Below, in pieces: positions 44,201-53,589 of a stretch of 64,000 bases of DNA. Where the stretch lies: NCBI RefSeq assembly GCF_024139115.2, contig NC_085141.1:68375796-68439795 (forward strand), given 5' to 3'. How positions within the stretch are numbered: the stretch's first letter is position 1; each line of letters opens with the position of its first letter. The position numbers were made by a program, and so were the translations under genes. The notes under the pieces were generated by a model. That model did not search any database. It had not been told where the DNA came from and was given only the letters and a program-made list of their open reading frames with translations. The stretch is from Armigeres subalbatus. Its lineage: Eukaryota > Arthropoda > Insecta > Diptera > Culicidae.

Positions 44201-44900
44201 CGTAGGAAAACGAAGAACATGAAAGAAAAATACTAAACGACGAAAAGTTTTGCCTTCACATTATAAATATAACATACGGGCTTTATAAGTTTCTTGAAAG
44301 AAAACCGGGTGGAACGCTAGTTTGCAAAGATCGGATGCAGTTGTTGGTGCGCTTCGACTTTCTGTTCTCGCCACACCCTCCCGGACGACAGTTGCTTGGC
44401 AGTATTGTAACTGTAACTGTGAGCCTTCCGGACGGAAACGGATTTCCGGTAGATGGCAAAACGATGCTACACGACTGGATGGATGATAAAGCTGAGTTTC
44501 ATCTGGATCTAGATTCTAGAAAGCACGGTGTTCGCGTTTTGCTTAGATAGGGACGCATGTACGTTGGAGGGTATTTCAAAAGTCCGAAAAAGTGACACAG
44601 ATGGTGGATGGCAGATATGATAATGAAATTATTTGACAGTTCGTGTAAGTTTATGTGTGTCGCTGTATCTGTGTGTGCGTATGTGTAGTGTATGAGTGTG
44701 GTTTTAGAGAAATGTGTGTATTTAAAGGCCACTGGAGGATCCGGAACATCCGTGAAATTGACCCATTCGTAAATTTCAACGAAGAACACTGGATTTTTTT
44801 GCTGTAGAACTCTAAGTGAGGAATTGATATTGTGGGTGGTTCCCTGTAAGATTCGGAACATCCGTAAAAATTGCCGATTTTAAAATCTTTTTGCCTAACC
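41230..44900. other. intergenic, nothing recognised
   Basis: 3.7 kb of AT-rich DNA. I see no transposon termini or protein similarity. A 71-codon frame at 44335-44550 (starting MQLLVRFDFLFSPHPPGRQ) has balanced composition and is the best candidate for a host exon, but I recognise no domain and see no convincing splice pattern. Microsatellite-like TGTG runs occur near 44650-44700. Confidence 0.4.
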
Positions 44901-44906
44901 CTGAGT

Positions 44907-45035
44907 AGACCGGCTGATAGAAAATTTATCGGCGGCAGCGTGATAGATTATTTTCAGAACATGGCAGCGGCATGGCGAAGTCACGCCGTTTGTAATCGGC
45001 GGCGGTGTGGCGGCGTAGATCGGCTTGAGCTTATT
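44907..45035. mobile_element. GCC-rich left end of a second hAT-like element
   Basis: TAGACCGGCTG followed by GGCGGCAGCG, GCGGCATGGCG and GGCGGCGGTGTGGCGGCG resembles the GCC-rich end of the element at 35941. A matching right end GGCGCACAGGTCTA lies at 48174-48187. The flanks (CCCTGAG and AATTGGAC) do not give a target duplication, so the pair may be recombined or decayed. Confidence 0.45.
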
Positions 45036-45059
45036 TCAAGCAATACAAATTTTCGAAAT

Positions 45060-46575
45060 TTTTCCACAAATTTCTCCATAAATTTTACCAGGAAGTGCTC
45101 TGAAAGCTGCTCCAGGAATCACTCCGAAACTTTCTCCGCGAAATACTTCAAGAATTCTTGTGGAAGTTCATTCCAAAATAGCACTGAAACTTCCTCTAGA
45201 GATTTCTCCGGAAGTTCCTGGAGGAACTCTTTCAGGAATTCCTCCGAAAATTCCTCCAGGAATGCCTCCAGAAGTTTCTCCAGGAGTTCCTCTGGAAGTT
45301 TTTCCAGAAATTCCTCCGGAAGTTCCTCCAGGAGCTCCCCGGAAGTTCTTTTAGAAGTTCCTCCAGAAGTTCCTCCCGAAATTCCCCTGGAAATTTCTCC
45401 AGGAATTCTTCCGGAAGTTCCTCCCAGAATTCCTCCGGGAGTTCCTCCGTGAATCCTTCCGGAAGATCCTCTCGGAATTTTTCCGGAAGATCCTTCCGGA
45501 ATTCCTCCGGAAGATCCTCCCGGAAGTTTCTCCAGGAATTCCTTCGGAAGTTCCTCCAGGAATTCCTTCGGAAGTTCCTCCAGGAATTCCTTCGGAAGTT
45601 CCTCCAAGAATTCCTTCGGAAGTTCCTCCAGGAATTCCTTCGGAAGTTCCTCCAGGAATTCCTTCGGAAGTTCCTCCAGGAATTCCTTCGGAAGTTCCTC
45701 CAGGAATTCCTTGGGAAGTTCCTCGAGGAATTCCTCCGGACGCTCCTCGAGGAATTCCTTCGAAGTTCCTCCAGGAATTCCTTCGGAAGTTCCTCCAGGA
45801 ATTCCTTCGGAAGTTCCTCCAGGAATTCCTTCGGAAGTTCCTCCAGGAATTCCTTCGGAAGTTCCTCCAGGAATTCCTTCGGAAGTTCCTCCAGGAATTC
45901 CTTCGGAAGTTCCTCCAGGAATTCCTTCGGAAGTTCCTCCAGGAATTCCTTCGGAAGTTCCTCCAGGAATTCCTTCGGAAGTTCCTCCAGGAATTCCTTC
46001 GGAAGTTCCTCCAGGAATTCCTTCGGAAGTTCCTCCAGGAATTACTTCGGAAGTTCCTCCAGGAATTACTTCGGAAGTTCCTCCAGGAATTACTTCGGAA
46101 GTTCCTCCAGGAATTCCTTCGGAAGTTCCTCCAGGAATTCCTTCGGAAGTTCCTCCAGGAATTCCTTCGGAAGTTCCTCCAGGAATTCCTTCGGAAGTTC
46201 CTCCAGGAATTCCTTCGGAAGTTCCTCCAGGAATTCCATGTTCCTCCAGGAATTCCTTCGGAAGTTCCTCCAGGAATTCCTTCGGAAGTTCCTCCAGGAA
46301 TTCCTTCGGAAGTTCCTCCAGGAATTCCTTCGGAAGTTCCTCCAGGAATTCCTTCGGAAGTTCCTCCAGGAATTCCTTCGGAAGTTCCTCCAGGAATTCC
46401 TTCGGAAGTTCCTCCAGGAATTCCTTCGGAAGTTCCTCCAGGAATTTCTTCGGAAGTTCCTCCAGGAATTTCTTCGGAAGTTCCTCCAGGAATTCCTTCG
46501 GAAGTTCCTCCAGGAAATCTTTTGGAAGTGCCTTCATGAATTCCTTCGGAAGTTCCTCCAGGAACTTCTTCGGAA
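45060..46575. repeat. 24-bp GGAATTCC minisatellite array, main block
   Basis: From about 45520 the array is nearly perfect: a 24-bp unit made of two half-units, GGAATTCCTTC and GGAAGTTCCTCCA, about 44 copies. Variants such as GGAATTACTTC occur in three consecutive units near 46040-46090. The left 450 bp (45060-45520) are a decayed edge with mixed 12-bp phasing. Since 24 is divisible by 3 and the unit has no stop in several frames, four open frames of 321-472 codons overlap here on both strands. On the minus strand one would encode EFLEELPK repeats. These are not genes. Confidence 0.93.
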
Positions 46576-47561
46576 CCCAAGTAACATTTCAAGTTTTATT
46601 CCGCTCTAGAAATGGTTTTCAAGATCGAATTACAAGAACTGACAATAAAACCCATTACTACATTATTACCTTCTGATGACCACTATAAGAGTAAGATATG
46701 TCCAAGTGGCCCTCTCTAGATTACCACTTTAAACCTCTTATAAGAGTATATAAAAATCCGTTTCAAGCCGCCCGCAAAAAAGGGAATTTGGCTGCGGCAG
46801 CTGTCAAAAATTTGCTTTGAAAAAAGAGAAACAAAATCTTGCAAACAAATAATAAAGTGTTGATGAAAATCATGATGAGGATGATTACAAAATAATACTT
46901 TTTCAAAGTTTTTTTTCCAATGTACTTTCATGGAAATGAGGTGCGCGCTCGATTTCATGGTGAAAGCTAGTGCAAAAATGAGATTAAGCACTACGCGCCC
47001 GCAGAATAATATAGTTTTGGGCAATGAATTTCTAATTATTATAACATCAATAACGTAAATCTTCACTAAATTAATTAATATTACACCCAAATATGTTTGT
47101 TTTTTATATCCTTTACCAAAAACGTGTCTTTTGCGGCGAAAATACCGTCTAATCATAAATTCCAGTGATAAATTTCACTGCCTTGAAGATGGCTCTCCAT
47201 TTCCAATATGGCCATCATAGATTTCGATCAGAAAAATGTTGCTCTTATTAAACACCGTTATAAACCCTTTGCAATGTAAATATTCTTATTGGGGTTATTT
47301 AATTGACCACATTACGACCCAAAATTATGGCTTTGATCAAGCTTTGAAAATTTGACTTATTATGCTCTTCGTTACAACCGTAGAGCTGCTAACAAGACCA
47401 GTCGGCATTTGACGTTTGAAGCTTTTCGAACAGATTTATTAGAGGTTTATTGATAGCAATAAGATCGCAAATAAATCTGAGCAACTAGCCATGGTGACTG
47501 CTTTCATAAATCCGCTATAAGAATTAAATAAATCTAACAGGCATGAAAATTGTTACTTGGG
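46576..47561. mobile_element. 986-bp MITE-like insertion in the minisatellite
   Basis: Termini CCCAAGTAACA (46576-46586) and TGTTACTTGGG (47551-47561) are perfect inverted repeats, and the 24-bp array continues on both sides. The target duplication is at most AA. Interior is AT-rich without a coding frame (46716-47156 minus is open for 146 codons but unrecognised). Confidence 0.7.
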
Positions 47562-48000
47562 AAGTTCCTCCAGGAATTCCTTCGGAAGTTCCTCCAGGAA
47601 TTCCTTCGGAAGTTCCTCCAGGAATTCCTTCGGAAATTCCTCCAGGAATTCCTTCGGAAGTTCCTCCAGGAATTCCTTCGGAAGTTCCTCCAGGAATTCC
47701 TCCGAAAATTCCTCCAGGAGTTCCTCTGGAAGTTTTCCCAGAAATTCCTGCGGAAGTTCAACCAGGAGCTCTCCGGAAGTTTTTCTAGAAGTTCCTCCCC
47801 TGGAAATTCCTCCCGGAGTTCTTCCGGAAGTTCCTCCCAGAATTCCTCCGGAAGTTCCTCCCAGAATTCCTCCGGAAGTTCCTCCCAGAATTCTTCCGGA
47901 AGATCCTCCCGGAATTCCTCCGGAAGTTCCTCCCGGAAGTTCCTCCCGGAATTCAGATGCTTCAGGATGTTTCCTCAGGAAATCTCCGAGAAGTTCTGTT
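47562..48000. repeat. 24-bp GGAATTCC minisatellite, second block
   Basis: Continuation of 45060-46575 across the MITE. The first 150 bp are regular 24-bp units; the rest shifts to GGAAGTTCCTCCCAGAATTCCTCC-like 12-bp-phased variants and decays by 48000. Confidence 0.88.
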
Positions 48001-48173
48001 TCTTCCTAAATAATTACTCATAGAGTTTCTCCTGAAATTCTCTCTGGAATTCGTCCAAAAACTCCTCCATAAAGAACACATCATAAATTTCTGCGCAAAC
48101 TCCATTTAAATTACCACGAGGATCAATATCCTACAAACCTCAGTGTCTGAGAATTCGCACCACAGGGCACGGC

Positions 48174-48187
48174 GGCGCACAGGTCTA
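48174..48187. repeat. hAT-like right terminus GGCGCACAGGTCTA
   Basis: Identical to the 14-bp right terminus of the element at 35941-40352, preceded by GCACGGC. It marks the right border of the GCC-ended, minisatellite-bearing segment that starts near 44907. Confidence 0.6.
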
Positions 48188-48189
48188 AA

Positions 48190-48485
48190 TTGGACTTGAT
48201 GAGTGAAACTCTAAAATCGATGTCCGACGTCATATTGAAATCCAAGATGGCGGATCTAAACACAAAATGGCGGCAATATGGACCAACCATTTGACCTGAA
48301 ACCATGAAATGTGGGTGTCTATCGATCAGGCTTGATAAGCAGAACTGAAAAAAAAAAATTAAAATGCAAGAGTGCGGATCGAAAACAAAATGGCGACCAT
48401 ATGGACCAGTTACCATATGGCCTGAAACCAGACAATATTTGTATCTATCGATCGGGGTTGATGAGTAGAACTCAAGTAGAACACT
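48190..48485. repeat. two tandem units of a dispersed repeat
   Basis: Two units about 150 bp apart share AAAATGGCG, CCATATGGACCA or ATATGGACCAACC, CCTGAAACCA, TGTATCTATCGATC and TTGATGAGTAGAACT. Units differ at many sites. Similar short strings occur near 30972 and 31420. No protein. Confidence 0.5.
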
Positions 48486-48540
48486 ATTAATGATATGAGT
48501 GTAGTATTTCTATGTGAAGTTAAACGATTTACAATGATAT

Positions 48541-48833
48541 CTTCTTCTTCTTCTTATTGGCATTACATCCCCACACTGGGACAGAGCCGCCTCGCAGCTT
48601 AGTGCTCATTGAGCACTTCCACAGTTATTAACTGTGAGGTTTCTAAGCCAGGTTACCATTTTTGCATTTGTATATCATGAGGCTAGCACGATGATACTTT
48701 TATGCCCAGGGAAGTCGAGACAATTTCCAATCCGAAAATTGACTACACTGGCACCGGGAATCGAACCCAGCCACCCTCAGCATGGTCTTGCGTTGTAGCC
48801 GCGCGTTTTACCGCACGGGTAAGGAGGGCCCCT
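48541..48833 (-). mobile_element. Feilai-like SINE, complete
   Basis: 293 bp on the minus strand, with a 16-bp target duplication CGATTTACAATGATAT at 48525-48540 and 48834-48849. The head (right side) has box-A- and box-B-like sequences, including GGGTTCGATTCCCGG on the minus strand. The body carries CCTGGCTTAGAAACCTCACA and the 3' tail is AAGAAGAAG. The tRNA-like head would serve as an internal Pol III promoter; mobility depends on a partner LINE, probably one recognising an AAG-type tail. Confidence 0.88.
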
Positions 48834-49394
48834 CGATTTACAATGATATGATAATGATCATATCATCTTCCAAACTTAGACGTACATGATCATGGAGATA
48901 TATCAGCTTCCACACTGATATTCTTCCCTTTTCCTTCATACGGGAGTTTGGCAGAAGGAATGTCGTGCGATTTATACTATTACAAATATTGCCCTCCGCT
49001 CGCTTTCAAATCGACTTCTATTATAACATTCTATCAATTCTATACTTTCGCCTCTAATTATATTATTAACATGTATACGTATGATATTCATGGGCGTAGC
49101 CAGGATTTCGAGAAGGGGGGGCAACTTTTTTGGTCTTCTAAATCGTAGTTTTATAGTAGTTTTATAAAAACACATGAATATTAACACATGAAACCAAATC
49201 CAAACCAAATCGAAACATTAAAACAATAATGGATTTAAAAATGCGTGATTTATTGCTCATCAGATATTTTTAAATAAAGTGAGAAAAATATTAACGAACT
49301 TAGTATTCAGAAAGAATATAAAATCGGCTATAACAATTATTATATCGATTTTAAGGACGGCTACGCAGTCTTGAATTATTGAAACAAGATGTTT

Positions 49395-49445
49395 ATTTAT
49401 CCGACGTTTCGACACGGGGATGGTGTCTTCATCAGGAGAAACTAT
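49395..49445 (-). ncRNA. hammerhead-ribozyme-like motif in PLE 3' end
   Basis: Minus strand: CTGATGA (49435-49429), stem II GACAC/GTGTC with a short loop, GAAAC (49410-49406), then GTC and GGATAAATAAAC. These are the conserved core elements of a type I hammerhead with a minimal ACGT stem III, as described for PLEs. Cleavage would be expected after GTC. Stem I pairing (CCT or CCC with GG) is weak. Confidence 0.7.
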
Positions 49446-49773
49446 AATTTATTGGGTACTTAGTTATGTGTTATAAATATGTGTCAAAATGTTAACTTAC
49501 AATACGGTATTTGTTCCTAGTCTATTGTTTAGTCTAACATTAACTGTCTGGTATGGATTTTTCTGGTACATACTGTGAAATTTAGATAATTATAACACTG
49601 AATTTGAACTAATTACAACAGATCCAAACATATAAAAACTGACTTACACTTCGAGAACACACAATTTCAAAAACATTGACACTAACAGATAACGCGAATT
49701 TTCTTTCGGATACCGCCTCATTGCAAACCCCCTTTTTTCCGTAATGGTAGCCTTGATGCCCTATCTGAATAAT

Positions 49774-50538
49774 CTACTCATCTCTTAAATTTTGGTTGTT
49801 TCGTTTTCCTCTCTTAATCTCTTCTATACTCTTGATATGGGGCAATACAGAGGCGTATGTTGTGTTCAATCCATCTACGTCTGTCCGCTTATTAACGGTG
49901 TGGTTTGTGTTTGTTACATGGCACATTTCCAGAAATGGAAGTGTGGATGATTTGTAGCTGTGGTCTATAATTTGTGTAAGTTCGAAGTTGAATCTGTGGT
50001 CTTGGTCAATACAGTGTTGAATAAGAGCAGTCGTCGATTCGACTAGAGACGTTTTAGCTGCTTCAGTATTTGTATGGACATCGTTTAACAATTTTTCCAG
50101 CTTGTTTACGTTTGTTCTGTGACCAGCAAGTCGCTTTTTTAGATAATTCGTAGTCATTCCTACATAACAGCACGGACAATCATTGCATGGAATTCTGTAA
50201 ATAATATTGCTAATATCTTCTTTCCCTAGAGGCTGTTTTAATTTGGTATGTAGATCGTTAACTGTGTGATATTGTTTTGTGGTGATGGAGATGTTGGGAT
50301 AATCTTTAATTAATAATTTCGCGATCCGTTGGGAAAGTGCAGGTACGTACGGAATGGATCTGTAAAGTTTTACATTTGTTGTAATTTCAGGAGGTTGAAA
50401 CTGTCCCTCGTGATGAATGGAACTGCTGGTCGAATGATGATCTCGGAATTCAACTATTTGGTGGTTGGTGTTCGGTACGGCATCTTGTTGTTCAATTGGA
50501 GGAGTTTGCTGCGTGGGTGGGCTATGGGCTGCTGGCAT
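49774..50538 (-). pseudogene. PLE GIY-YIG endonuclease region, minus copy
   Basis: A 254-codon frame. The first 60 residues are a Pro/Gln/His-rich linker. IPYVPALSQRIAKLL and a lysine-rich stretch follow. The endonuclease core is IIYRIPCNDCPCCYVGMTTN, then LKKRLAGHRTNV (catalytic-type Arg and a following His), and later ALIQHCIDQDHRFNFE and a distal FLEMCHVTN with a conserved glutamate. The Y...YVG spacing and a Cys pair (CNDCPCC) suit the PLE-type GIY-YIG nuclease, which nicks the target DNA. The frame is intact to its stop. It is separated by frame changes near 50540-50745 from the reverse transcriptase, with which it should be fused. Confidence 0.85.
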
Positions 50539-50746
50539 GATGGCTGGCTGGGAGGGTGGCTGACGACATGGTTGGCTCTGGGTGGATATTGCTGGATTAG
50601 TGTGGGTAGTGCACGGGGTTTGGTGTTTGGGTTGGTTGTGGATGGATGCTGCTCTGATGTTTATTCATGTACAGATGAAATAGTCGATTGATGAGTTGCT
50701 TTGGATAGTTGTTCGCCTGCAGGTGTTGGTGAATGGTTTTGCTATT

Positions 50747-51439
50747 TCATCGATGGGTTTGTTGTGTAAGCGAACAAACCCTGTGAATGAAGTTGTTGGC
50801 TACATTTATTTTGTGTTTCGGTTGATGGAATGACGCGTAATTTAACATTCTACCGGATGCGATGGGTTTGGCGTACCATTCGGTGGACAATGTTTGGTCT
50901 TCATTACGGATCACTGTCATGTCTAGAAAAGGAAGTTTTCTATTTTCTTCGATCTCAATGGTGAACTGTAGCCTCGGTTCTACATTGTTGAATGCATCGA
51001 GAACAAGATTTACGGTGTTCTGTGGGATTACCATGAAGATGTCATCAACATATTTCTTGAATATTGTAGCCTCAAATGGTAGAGAGCTCATAGCTGTGTG
51101 TATTACCGAGTCCAATACAATGTCTGCCACAATCGGAGAGAGTGGGCTTCCCATAGCAGTTCCAAACGTTTGTTTGTAGAATTGCCCTTCGAAACAAAAG
51201 TAGCTGGCCTCCATGCAGAATTCTACAATCTCAAGAAAGAGATCTAAGTTAATTCTGGTGTCAACTTCATTCCATCGTTCTATGATGTTGCGAATGACCA
51301 GGTGACGTGGAACATTCGTAAATAACGATGTCACATCCAGCGATATCATTATGAAATCTTCGGGTAGTTTGCTGTGGTTTACTTCCGTACAAAAATCAAA
51401 CGAACTCGTCGTACTGTATGGACTATGGAGCGAGGTCAT
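50747..51439 (-). pseudogene. PLE reverse transcriptase, minus copy (5'-truncated)
   Basis: A 230-codon frame. Palm motifs in order: FIMISLDVTSLFTNVP (motif A aspartate), FCFEGQFYKQTFGTAMGSPLS (motif B) and IFKKYVDDIFMVI (active site YVDD), then RKLPFLDMTVIRN and a Q-P-K-H segment of the thumb. This is the PLE-type, telomerase-related polymerase. The frame ends early at a frameshift: compared with the plus copy, two bases (one CA) are missing near 50770. The fingers and N-terminus are absent. The stretch 51439-51305 (DFCTEVNHSKLPEDF) is present here but not in the plus copy. Confidence 0.88.
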
Positions 51440-51445
51440 TCGAGG

Positions 51446-52088
51446 TTACCTGGTCATTCGCAACATCATAGAACGATGGAATGAAGTTGACACCAGAATT
51501 AACTTAGATCTCTTTCTTGAGATTGTAGAATTCTGCATGGAGGCCAGCTACTTTTGTTTCGAAGGGCAATTCTACAAACAAACGTTTGGAACTGCTATGG
51601 GAAGCCCACTCTCTCCGATTGTGGCAGACATTGTATTGGACTCGGTAATACGCACAGCTATGAGCTCTCTACCATTTGAGGCTACAATATTCAAGAAATA
51701 TGTTGATGATATCTTCATGGTAATCCCACAGAACACCGTAAATCTTGTTCTCGATGCATTCAGCAATGTAGAACCGAGGCAACAGTTTACCATTGAGATC
51801 GAAGAAAATAGAAAACTTCCTTTTCTAGACATGACAGTGATCCGTAATGAAGACCAAACATTGTCCACCGAACGGTACGCCAAACCCATCGCATCCGGTA
51901 GAATGTTGAATTGCGCGTCATTCCATCAACCGAAACACAAAATAAATGTAGCCAACAACTTCATTCACAGGGTTTGTTCGCTTACACACAACAAACCCAT
52001 CGATGAAATAGCAAAACCATTCACCAACACCTGCAGGCGAACAACTATCCAAAGCAACTCATCAATCGACTATTTCATCTGTACATGA
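51446..52088 (+). pseudogene. PLE reverse transcriptase, plus copy (5'-truncated)
   Basis: Begins at LVIRNIIERWNEVDTR; the frame extends upstream to 51351, but those residues are from the antisense side of the other copy and are not part of the protein. It has motif B (FGTAMGSPLSPIVADIV), YVDDIFMVI and the thumb. Motif A, present in the minus copy, is missing, so the palm is incomplete. The frame runs a little further than its partner (CSLTHNKPIDEIAKPF) before a frame change near 52000-52088, after which a basic segment, RLFHLYMNKHQSS, is in another frame. Confidence 0.85.
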
Positions 52089-53019
52089 ATAAACATCAGA
52101 GCAGCATCCATCCACAACCAACCCAATCAACACAACAACCGCCCACCCAACCACCGCAGACCACTATCCACCAAACCCCGTGCACTACCCACACTAATCC
52201 AGCAATATCCACCCAGAGCCAACCATGTCGTCAGCCACCCTCCCAGCCAGCCATCATGCCAGCAGCCCATAGCCCACCCACGCAGCAAACTCCTCCAATT
52301 GAACAACAAGATGCCGTACCGAACACCAACCACCAAATAGTTGAATTCCGAGATCATCATTCGACCAGCAGTTCCATTCATCACGAGGGACAGTTTCCAC
52401 CTCCTGAAATTACAACAAATGTAAAACTTTACAGATCCATTCCGTACGTACCTGCACTTTCCCAACGGATCGCGAAATTATTAATTAAAGATTATCCCAA
52501 CATCTCCATCACCACAAAACAATATCACACAGTTAACGATCTACATACCAAATTAAAACAGCCTCTAGGGAAAGAAGATATTAGCAATATTATTTACAGA
52601 ATTCCATGCAATGATTGTCCGTGCTGTTATGTAGGAATGACTACGAATTATCTAAAAAGCGACTTGCTGGTCACAGAACAAACGTAAACAAGCTGGAAAA
52701 ATTGTTAAACGATGTCCATACAAATACTGAAGCAGCTAAAACGTCTCTAGTCGAATCGACGACTGCTCTTATTCAACACTGTATTGACCAAGACCACAGA
52801 TTCAACTTCGAACTTACACAAATTATAGACCACAGCTACAAATCATCCACACTTCCATTTCTGGAAATGTGCCATGTAACAAACACAAACCACACCGTTA
52901 ATAAGCGGACAGACGTAGATGGATTGAACACAACATACGCCTCTGTATTGCACCATATCAAGAGTATAGAAGAGATTAAGAGAGGAAAACGAAACAACCA
53001 AAATTTAAGAGATGAGTAG
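52085..53019 (+). pseudogene. PLE linker and GIY-YIG endonuclease, plus copy
   Basis: The first frame (52085-52687) holds a longer Pro/Gln/Thr-rich linker than seen in the minus frame, then VPALSQRIAKLL and IIYRIPCNDCPCCYVGMTTN. A one-base loss in an A-run near 52655 (five As where the minus copy has six) shifts the frame. The rest, LAGHRTNV ... HRFNFE ... FLEMCHVTN, continues in 52615-53019 and ends NQNLRDE as in the other copy. The catalytic Arg and the distal Glu survive but on the other side of the frameshift. Confidence 0.85.
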
Positions 53020-53349
53020 ATTATTCAGATAGGGCATCAAGGCTACCATTACGAAAAAAGGGGATTTGCAATGAGGCGGTATCCGAAAGAAAATTCGCGT
53101 TATCTGTTAGTGTCAAGGTTCTTGAAATTGTGTGTTCTCGAAGTGTAAGTCAGTTTTTATATGTTTGGATCTGTTGTAATTAGTTCAAATTGAGTGTAAT
53201 AATTATCTAAATTTCACACTATGTACCAGAAAAATCCGTACCAGACAGTTAATGTTAGACTAAACAATAGACTAGGAACAAATACCGTATTGTAAGTTAA
53301 CATTTTGACACATATTTATAACACATAACTAAGTACCCAATCAATTATA

Positions 53350-53400
53350 GTTTCCCCTGATGAAGACACCATCCCCGTGTCGAAACGTCGGATAAATAAA
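53350..53400 (+). ncRNA. hammerhead-ribozyme-like motif in PLE 3' end
   Basis: CTGATGA (53357-53363), stem II GACAC (53365-53369) with GTGTC (53377-53381), GAAA (53382-53385), CGTC (53386-53389), then GGATAAATAAAC. Identical core to the motif at 49395-49445 on the other strand; they differ only in the stem I side (TTTCCCC here, TTTCTCC there). Expected cut is after GTC at 53389. Confidence 0.7.
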
Positions 53401-53589
53401 CATCTTGTTTCAATAATTCAATACTGCGTAGCCGTCCTTAAAATCGAAATAAAAATATACAGTCGATTTCTCAATAGTTCACAATGATTATAAAAATCCT
53501 GCATTCTTCCATCAGTTTAAGGAAACTAGAACCACACATCTGAATTTCTGAACAAATCCTGAAATAATATTTATTATAAAATAGGCAGA

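Larger units (their letters stand above)
49345..51445 (-). mobile_element. Penelope-like element, minus copy
   Basis: About 2.1 kb, oriented leftwards. It encodes a reverse transcriptase (50747-51439) and then a GIY-YIG endonuclease (49774-50538), followed by a 3' region that ends in a hammerhead-like motif near 49395-49445. RT followed by GIY-YIG is unique to Penelope-like retroelements. The 5' part is missing: the copy starts at about 51445, where an inverted second copy begins. Confidence 0.9.
51446..53455 (+). mobile_element. Penelope-like element, plus copy
   Basis: Mirror image of the minus copy; equivalent sequence starts about 145 bp later in the gene (at HLVIRNII) and runs to the same 3' end (GCGTAGCCGTCCTTAAAATC near 53424-53443). 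Differences from the minus copy are few. Together they form a 2-kb inverted repeat with a spacer of roughly 150 bp, joined 5' to 5'. Such partial inverted copies are a known habit of PLEs, which insert with complex rearranged 5' ends. Confidence 0.88.

Noticed and set aside
44335..44550. 71-codon frame as a possible host exon
   Set aside because: No recognisable domain, splice context or repeat support; mentioned only as the best of weak candidates.
45119..46676. Four overlapping open frames of 321-472 codons, including EFLEELPK repeats
   Set aside because: By-product of the 24-bp minisatellite, open on both strands; not protein-coding evidence.
49090..49130. GGGCGTAGCCAGGAT followed by a G-run, resembling a MITE terminus
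   Set aside because: No matching inverted end or target duplication found nearby.
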